Below are positions 59,764 to 64,000 of a stretch of 64,000 nt of DNA, piece after piece. The stretch covers positions 1,302,001-1,366,000 of the forward strand of contig NZ_VFPA01000003.1 in NCBI RefSeq assembly GCF_006716445.1. The letters run 5' to 3'. The notes below the pieces were generated by a model, which saw only the letters and a list, made by a program, of their open reading frames with translations, searched no databases and was not told where the DNA came from. How positions within the stretch are numbered: position 1 is the stretch's first letter; each line of letters starts with the position of its first letter. The translations under genes were made by a program, and so were the position numbers. Source of the DNA: Pseudonocardia kunmingensis (GTDB lineage Bacteria; Actinomycetota; Actinomycetes; Mycobacteriales; Pseudonocardiaceae).

Positions 59764-60425
59764 GCGCCGGCAACCTCCTGTACCGCGAGCCCGCCCTCCA
59801 CGACGAGCTCCACGCCGATTCCACCGTGGCCGACGACGTTCTCGACGCCGTCTCCTGCTCGGGCGCCCGTATCGAGTCCGTGCTCGACCTGGGCTGCGGA
59901 ACCGGCCACGTCCTCGCCGACCTGCATAAGCGACGAGGCTGGTCGGCCGCCGGCGTCGACATCCAGCCCGAGCCCCTCGATCACGCCCGGGCGCACCACC
60001 CGCAGATCCGCTTTCGCGTGGGGGACCTGCGGACCGTAAGGCTCGGAGCGAGATTCGATCTGGTGCTCTGCCTCGGCAACACCCTGGCCTACCTGCACAC
60101 CGAGACCGAACTCGCCGCCGCGTTCGACACCATCGCGGCCCACAGCCGACCGGGGAGCCTGGCCGTGATCTGCACCCTTACCGACCCTGGCCGCGACGTG
60201 CAGAGCACCACTCGCGCCACGACGAGGACTGCCGGCACTGCCGATGTCACGACCTCCGCCCGCTGGGATCCCATCAGTGGGTTCCTCACCACGACACGGT
60301 CGTGGCGCTTCGATGACGGGCGGACTGCCGAAGATCGCATCGTCCGACGAGTCTGGTCGAGCGACGCTCTCCGACAGCAGGCCGCTCGCGCTGCGCTCCG
60401 ACCGCCGATTTTCCTCGCAGCCTGA
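59736..60425 (+). CDS. Class I SAM-dependent methyltransferase of the island
   Basis: 229 residues: N-terminal AGNLLYREPALHDELHAD, motif I LDLGCGTGHVLADLH, motif II AAGVDIQPEPLDHAR, VLCLGNTLAYLHTETEL as motif IV. GAGGAG precedes ATG 59736, which lies inside the last 28 bp of the synthetase gene, so the two are co-translated. Likely methylates the synthetase product or precursor. Ends 13 bp before the convergent phosphofructokinase. Confidence 0.85.
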   Translation: MRTVTAASLSAGNLLYREPALHDELHADSTVADDVLDAVSCSGARIESVLDLGCGTGHVLADLHKRRGWSAAGVDIQPEPLDHARAHHPQIRFRVGDLRTVRLGARFDLVLCLGNTLAYLHTETELAAAFDTIAAHSRPGSLAVICTLTDPGRDVQSTTRATTRTAGTADVTTSARWDPISGFLTTTRSWRFDDGRTAEDRIVRRVWSSDALRQQAARAALRPPIFLAA

Positions 60426-60438
60426 CGCAACCCGCCGC

Positions 60439-61857
60439 TCAGGCGAAGCGCACCGGCTGCCCCGTCGACTCCAGTACCGCCAGCCACAGGTCACCGTGCG
60501 GGTCGACCTGGTTGCGCCTGCTCACCGCCACGCTCATCGGGATGTGGACGAACCGGCGCCGGTAGCGGCCCACCACCATCTCGGTGCGCCCCGACATCGC
60601 CGCGTGCACCGCCGCCTGCGACAGCCGCACGCAGTACACCGAGTCGTAGGGGTTGGCCGGCACGCTGCGGATCGCGTAGCTGGGGTCGATGTAGCGGATC
60701 GAGGTCTCGATGCCCGCGTCGGAGAAGTGGTCGCCGATGCGGCGGCGCAGCCACGGGCCGATGTCGCGCAGCTTCGCGTTGCCTGAGGCGTCGCGGGCGG
60801 CGTCGTCGGGCTCGCCGATGAGCTCCTGGCCCGCCCCCTCGGCCACGACCACCACCGCGTGCCCGCGCTCGGACACCCGCCGCCGCAGGTGCGCGAGCAG
60901 CCCCTGCTCGCCGTCGAGCGCGAACGGGACCTCGGGGATCAGCACCGCGTCGGCGCCGCTGCGGGCGAGCGCGGCGTAGCAGGCGATGAAGCCGGAGTGC
61001 CGGCCCATGAGCTTGACCAGGCCGATCCCGTTGGCCGTGGACTTGGCCTCCACCTGCGCCGCCCGGATCGCGTCGCTGGCGAGGCTGAACGCGGTCTGGA
61101 AGCCGAAGCTCTGGTCGATGTAGGGGATGTCGTTGTCGATCGTCTTCGGGATGCCGACCACCGCGATCCGCAGGCCGCGCTCCTCCAGCGTCCGCGCGAT
61201 CTTCATCGCGCCCCGCATCGACCCGTCGCCGCCCACCACGAACAGCACGTTGACGTGCAGCTGCTCCAGGCAGTCGACGATCTCCTCGGGGTCCTGCGGC
61301 CCGCGGGAGGTGCCGAGCACGGTGCCACCGTCGGTGGCGATGTCGCGCACCGACTCCGGGGTCAGGTCGACGACGTCGTGGCCGTAGCCGGGCACGAAGC
61401 CCTGGTAGCCGTTGCGGATGCCGACCACGCGGCGGACCCGGTAGTGGTAGGTCAGGGTGCGGACGAGGCCGGCGATCACGTCGTTCAGGCCGGGGCACAG
61501 CCCACCGCACGTGACGATCGCGGCACGTGTCTTCGCCGGGTCGAAGAAGATCTTGCGACGGGGGCCGCAGGGCTCGAGCCCGGGCAGCTCGCCCGCCGGG
61601 ACCCCTCGCGAGGAGATGCGCGCGAGCGTGTCGTCGAGCAGGACGCGGTCGTTCTCGCTGATGTAGTGCTCGGTGGTCCGGGTGGCGTCGAGGAGGGTCG
61701 CCATCGGCGAGGTGATGCGGGCCGGGCCGAGCGTGCGGATCGAGAGGTCGGGGATCGGCTCGAGCCGGGGCAGCTCGACGACGGACGCCTCGTGACCGGC
61801 GTCGTGACCGGCGTCGTACCCGGACCCGTCGGACTCGTCGGAGAAGGCGGTGCTCAC
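60439..61857 (-). CDS. pfkA: ATP-dependent 6-phosphofructokinase, plant/clade-X type
   Basis: 472 residues, longer than bacterial PfkA (about 320) because of a 100-residue N-terminal extension. Core motifs: CGGLCPGLNDVI, RNGYQGFV, VVGGDGSMRGA and IPKTIDNDI, then MGRHSGFIA. Gly in GGDGS points to ATP use, while Lys in PKTIDND is the residue of PPi enzymes; this mix is known from plant-type ATP-PFKs. GTG 61857 has AGGGAG 5 nt upstream. A 12-bp tandem repeat encodes DAGHDAGHE near the N-terminus. Confidence 0.93.
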   Translation of the reverse strand: MSTAFSDESDGSGYDAGHDAGHEASVVELPRLEPIPDLSIRTLGPARITSPMATLLDATRTTEHYISENDRVLLDDTLARISSRGVPAGELPGLEPCGPRRKIFFDPAKTRAAIVTCGGLCPGLNDVIAGLVRTLTYHYRVRRVVGIRNGYQGFVPGYGHDVVDLTPESVRDIATDGGTVLGTSRGPQDPEEIVDCLEQLHVNVLFVVGGDGSMRGAMKIARTLEERGLRIAVVGIPKTIDNDIPYIDQSFGFQTAFSLASDAIRAAQVEAKSTANGIGLVKLMGRHSGFIACYAALARSGADAVLIPEVPFALDGEQGLLAHLRRRVSERGHAVVVVAEGAGQELIGEPDDAARDASGNAKLRDIGPWLRRRIGDHFSDAGIETSIRYIDPSYAIRSVPANPYDSVYCVRLSQAAVHAAMSGRTEMVVGRYRRRFVHIPMSVAVSRRNQVDPHGDLWLAVLESTGQPVRFA

Positions 61858-61997
61858 GGCGCTCCCTGCATCGGCGGCGCGGACGACCACGCCGCGACGC
61901 TGGGACGGTGGCCCACTTGACCGGTACAGGATGCCCGGCCCGGCCCGCCGTGGCCAGACCGGGTCGGGAAGGTGTTCCTCCTTCCAGATGCTTGCCC

Positions 61998-63455
61998 ATG
62001 GCAACGATCCCGTGCTCCTCTGAGGGGGTGCCCTCCCCTCGTCCGGCCGTCGTCATCGGCGTGCTCGCGTCCTGCGGGCTGGCCGTCTCGCTGATGCAGA
62101 CGCTCGTCGTCCCGTTGTTGCCGCAGTTCCCGCAGCTCCTCTCGGCCTCGCCCGCCACGGTGGCCTGGCTGGTCACGGCGACGCTCGTGGCCGCGGCCGT
62201 CTCCGCCCCGGTGCTGGGCCGGCTCGGGGACATGTACGGGAAGCGGCGCATGCTGCTCGTCGCGCTCGGGATCGTGACGGTCGGCTCGGCGCTCGGCGCC
62301 GTCGCCCCGAACGCGGCCGTGCTGATCGTCGCGCGGGCGCTGCAGGGCGTCGCGATGGGCGCGATCGCGCTCGGCATCAGCATCATGCGCGACGTCCTCC
62401 CACCCGCCCGCATCGGCAGCGGGATCGCGCTGATGAGCTCGTCGCTGGGCATCGGGGGGGCCATCGGGTTGCCGCTCACCGGCGTCGTGGCGCAGCAGAC
62501 GAGCTGGCGCTGGCTCTTCGCCGGCGCCGCGGTGCTCGGCGCGGTGCAGTTCGTGCTCGTGCTGCTCGCCGTGCGGGAGTCCCCGCTGCGCTCCGGCGGG
62601 CGTTTCGACGTCCTCGGGGCGGTGGGCCTGTCCGCCGCGCTGGTCTGCCTGCTCCTGGCCGTCTCCAAGGGCAACGAGTGGGGCTGGAGCAGCACACGGG
62701 TGCTCGGGCTGCTCGTCGCCGCCGCGGTCCTGATCGCCGTGTGGGTCCGCTGGGAGCTGCGCAGCCGCACACCGCTGGTCGACCTGCGGGTCTCCGCGCG
62801 GCCCGCGGTGCTGTGGACGAACGTCGCCTCGATCGTCGTCGGCTTCGGGATGTTCGCCGGCTTCCTGGTGACCACGCAGGTCCTGCAGGCACCCGAGGTC
62901 AGCGGGTACGGGTTCGGCCTGTCGCTCGTGGCGGCCGGTGTGGTCCTACTGCCGATCGGCGCCGCGATGACGATCTTCTCGCCGGTGTCGGCCCGGCTGT
63001 CGCGCCGGCGCGGGGCGCGGACCTCGCTCGTGCTCGGGGCGGTGGTGCTCGCGCTGGGCAACATCCTGATGGCGACGCTGCCGGGATCGATCCCGCTCGT
63101 CATCGCGGCGTCCACCACCACCGCGATCGGGGCGGCGATCGCCTACTCCGCGATCCCGCTGCTGATCATGCAGGCGGTGCCGCCGGGTGAGACCGCCGCC
63201 GCCAACAGCCTGAACACCCTGATGCGAATGCTCGGCACGTCCTCGTGCAGCGCGGTCGTCGCGGCGGTCACCACCGGACTCACGACGACCGTCGGCGGGC
63301 GGCTGCTGCCCTCGGGGAGCGCGTACACGGTCATCTTCCTCGCGGCGGCGGGCGCGGCCCTCGTCGGCGCGGCGATCGCGGCCCTCACCCCGCGCCCGCC
63401 GGTCGGCGAGGCCCTCCCGACCGAGGCCGTCCGGAGCTCAGCGACGGCGGCCTGA
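61998..63455 (+). CDS. MFS transporter (DHA2-like)
   Basis: 485 residues, 14 helices predicted. Motif A GRLGDMYGKRRMLLVALG, motif C-like SSSLGIGGAIGLPLTGVVAQQTSWRWLF. The family exports drugs or metabolites. The start is uncertain: ATG 61998 or GTG 62028, neither with a good ribosome binding site; a GGAAGG/CCTTCC hairpin lies just upstream (61969-61987). No linked regulator. Divergent from the phosphofructokinase gene. Confidence 0.9.
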   Translation: MATIPCSSEGVPSPRPAVVIGVLASCGLAVSLMQTLVVPLLPQFPQLLSASPATVAWLVTATLVAAAVSAPVLGRLGDMYGKRRMLLVALGIVTVGSALGAVAPNAAVLIVARALQGVAMGAIALGISIMRDVLPPARIGSGIALMSSSLGIGGAIGLPLTGVVAQQTSWRWLFAGAAVLGAVQFVLVLLAVRESPLRSGGRFDVLGAVGLSAALVCLLLAVSKGNEWGWSSTRVLGLLVAAAVLIAVWVRWELRSRTPLVDLRVSARPAVLWTNVASIVVGFGMFAGFLVTTQVLQAPEVSGYGFGLSLVAAGVVLLPIGAAMTIFSPVSARLSRRRGARTSLVLGAVVLALGNILMATLPGSIPLVIAASTTTAIGAAIAYSAIPLLIMQAVPPGETAAANSLNTLMRMLGTSSCSAVVAAVTTGLTTTVGGRLLPSGSAYTVIFLAAAGAALVGAAIAALTPRPPVGEALPTEAVRSSATAA

Positions 63456-63468
63456 CCGGCGACGACCC

Positions 63469-63517
63469 GACGAGCGGCACTTTCGTCGGCCAGGAACCGA
63501 CGAGGGTGCCGTTCGTC
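63469..63517. terminator. Bidirectional terminator hairpin
   Basis: GACGAGCGGCAC at 63469-63480 pairs with 63506-63517 with one mismatch, and CGTCGG (63484-63489) pairs with CCGACG (63497-63502) inside. Between the convergent MFS and VOC genes. Confidence 0.7.
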
Positions 63518-63525
63518 ATCCGTTC

Positions 63526-63891
63526 TCAGCGGGGGTCCGACCGCAGTGGGTGCTCCGTCGGCACCTCGACCAGGACGATGCGCGTGCCGTCGGGGTCGGC
63601 GACCCACATCTCGTGCAGGCCCCACGGCTCCTCCCGCGGCTCGCGCACCACGTGGGCGGCGAGCTCGCGGTGCGCCGCGGCGAGGTCGCGGACCTGCAGC
63701 CAGAGCGCCACCGCGGGGCCGGGGCCTGCGTCGGCGCGGCCCGAGAGCTCCAGGAACCCGCCGCCGAGGAAGAACACGGTGCCGCCGGGGAACTCGCGGG
63801 CGATCGCGAGACCCAGCACGTCGCGGTAGAAGGCGAGGCTGCGCGCCATGTCGACGGGGCGCAGCAGCACGCGGCCTGCGAGGACCTCCAT
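63526..63891 (-). CDS. VOC-family (glyoxalase/bleomycin resistance fold) protein
   Basis: 121 residues, one beta-alpha-beta-beta-beta pair: VLLRPVDMARSLAFYRDVLGLAIAREF, then VFFLGGGFLELSG and EMWVADPDGTRIVLVEVP. The metal ligand positions are only partly conserved (Glu in LELSG and near the end), so it could be a metal enzyme or a binding protein. Its ATG overlaps the stop of the upstream hydrolase gene (TGATG). Confidence 0.85.
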   Translation of the reverse strand: MEVLAGRVLLRPVDMARSLAFYRDVLGLAIAREFPGGTVFFLGGGFLELSGRADAGPGPAVALWLQVRDLAAAHRELAAHVVREPREEPWGLHEMWVADPDGTRIVLVEVPTEHPLRSDPR

Positions 63892-64000
63892 CAGCCCGGG
63901 TGCTCGGACAGGTGCTCGAGCAGCAGCTCGGCCAGCTGGTCGGGGGCCTCGTCGGGGATCCAGTGGCTGACGCCGCGCAGCTCGGCGTAGCGGAACGGCC
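63891..64000 (-). CDS. Alpha/beta hydrolase, C-terminal end only
   Basis: The last 35 codons of a gene that enters from beyond the window edge: ELRGVSHWIPDEAPDQLAEL and LLEHLSEHPG to the stop. The GVSHWIPDEAPDQL pattern with its catalytic His is typical of epoxide-hydrolase/haloalkane-type alpha/beta hydrolases. The stop overlaps the VOC gene start, so the two are an operon. Confidence 0.75.
   Translation of the reverse strand, partial: PFRYAELRGVSHWIPDEAPDQLAELLLEHLSEHPG

Noticed and set aside
61790..61820. 12-bp tandem repeat in the phosphofructokinase gene
   Set aside because: It stays in frame and lies in the variable N-terminal extension; no sign of function beyond repeat slippage.
1..64000. 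CRISPR arrays, tRNA or rRNA genes, integrases, transposases
   Set aside because: No regularly spaced repeats, no cloverleaf with a T-loop GTTCRANNC at a plausible spacing, and no transposase or integrase motifs were noticed on either strand. A tRNAscan-SE or ISfinder run would settle this.

Overview
The window is chromosomal DNA of a very high-GC actinobacterium. A family close to Pseudonocardiaceae fits best. The signs are strong G/C bias at third codon positions, many GTG starts, ATGA/GTGA overlaps inside operons, an actinobacterial-type integration host factor, a mycobacterial-type two-domain NAD synthetase, class F sortase, IdeR-like boxes and LigD-type end-joining enzymes. I see no rRNA, tRNA, CRISPR array, transposase or phage module. 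Most of the window is ordinary core and accessory metabolism with very tight gene packing.

Layout. 0-9 kb: tyrosine catabolism (hppD), an acetate-type symporter with its DUF485 partner, a GAF-domain protein, a response regulator/histidine kinase/DUF4153-type membrane protein operon and a phosphotransferase. 9-15 kb: NAD synthetase with a SanA/YdcF-like protein, a methyltransferase, a flavin-type oxidase and an exported HNH nuclease lipoprotein. 15-20 kb: two paralogous iron-siderophore binding lipoproteins, each behind an IdeR-like box, bracket a metNIQ methionine importer that is preceded by a short Cys-containing leader peptide. 20-26 kb: TetR regulator, LigD-like PE-POL protein, PP2C phosphatase, NmrA-like reductase divergent from an IclR regulator, STAS protein and IspD. 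26-34 kb: LCP cell-wall ligase, a CitA/DcuS-type two-component system divergent from a C4-dicarboxylate carrier, then about 1.1 kb without a convincing gene but full of long inverted repeats.

34-45 kb: SMP-30-like hydrolase, mIHF, alpha/beta hydrolase, a ParA-type ATPase with a small SAP-like partner, a GDT1-type Mn/Ca exporter fused to a methyltransferase-like membrane domain, and a GntR-controlled sugar ABC importer coupled to a GH3 hexosaminidase. The last set looks like uptake and cleavage of amino-sugar oligomers from chitin or peptidoglycan. 45-55 kb: an excalibur-domain surface protein with its class F sortase, an HtrA-type protease, a CaiB-type CoA transferase, a MarR/MFS pair, and an overlapping operon of MBL hydrolase, DedA protein and holin/phosphatase fusion.

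55.6-60.4 kb stands out. It is visibly less GC-rich and has looser codon use. It holds a SLOG-like protein, a frameshifted XRE regulator, a small CxxC protein, a short reading frame behind a near-perfect ribosome binding site, a 17-bp perfect hairpin, an asparagine-synthetase-like ATP-dependent ligase without the glutaminase cysteine, and a SAM methyltransferase. This resembles a small peptide (RiPP/lasso-like) or amide-forming cluster that lacks the usual leader-processing proteins, and it is the best candidate here for something undescribed. The window closes with a plant-type phosphofructokinase, an MFS transporter, a VOC protein and the tail of an alpha/beta hydrolase.
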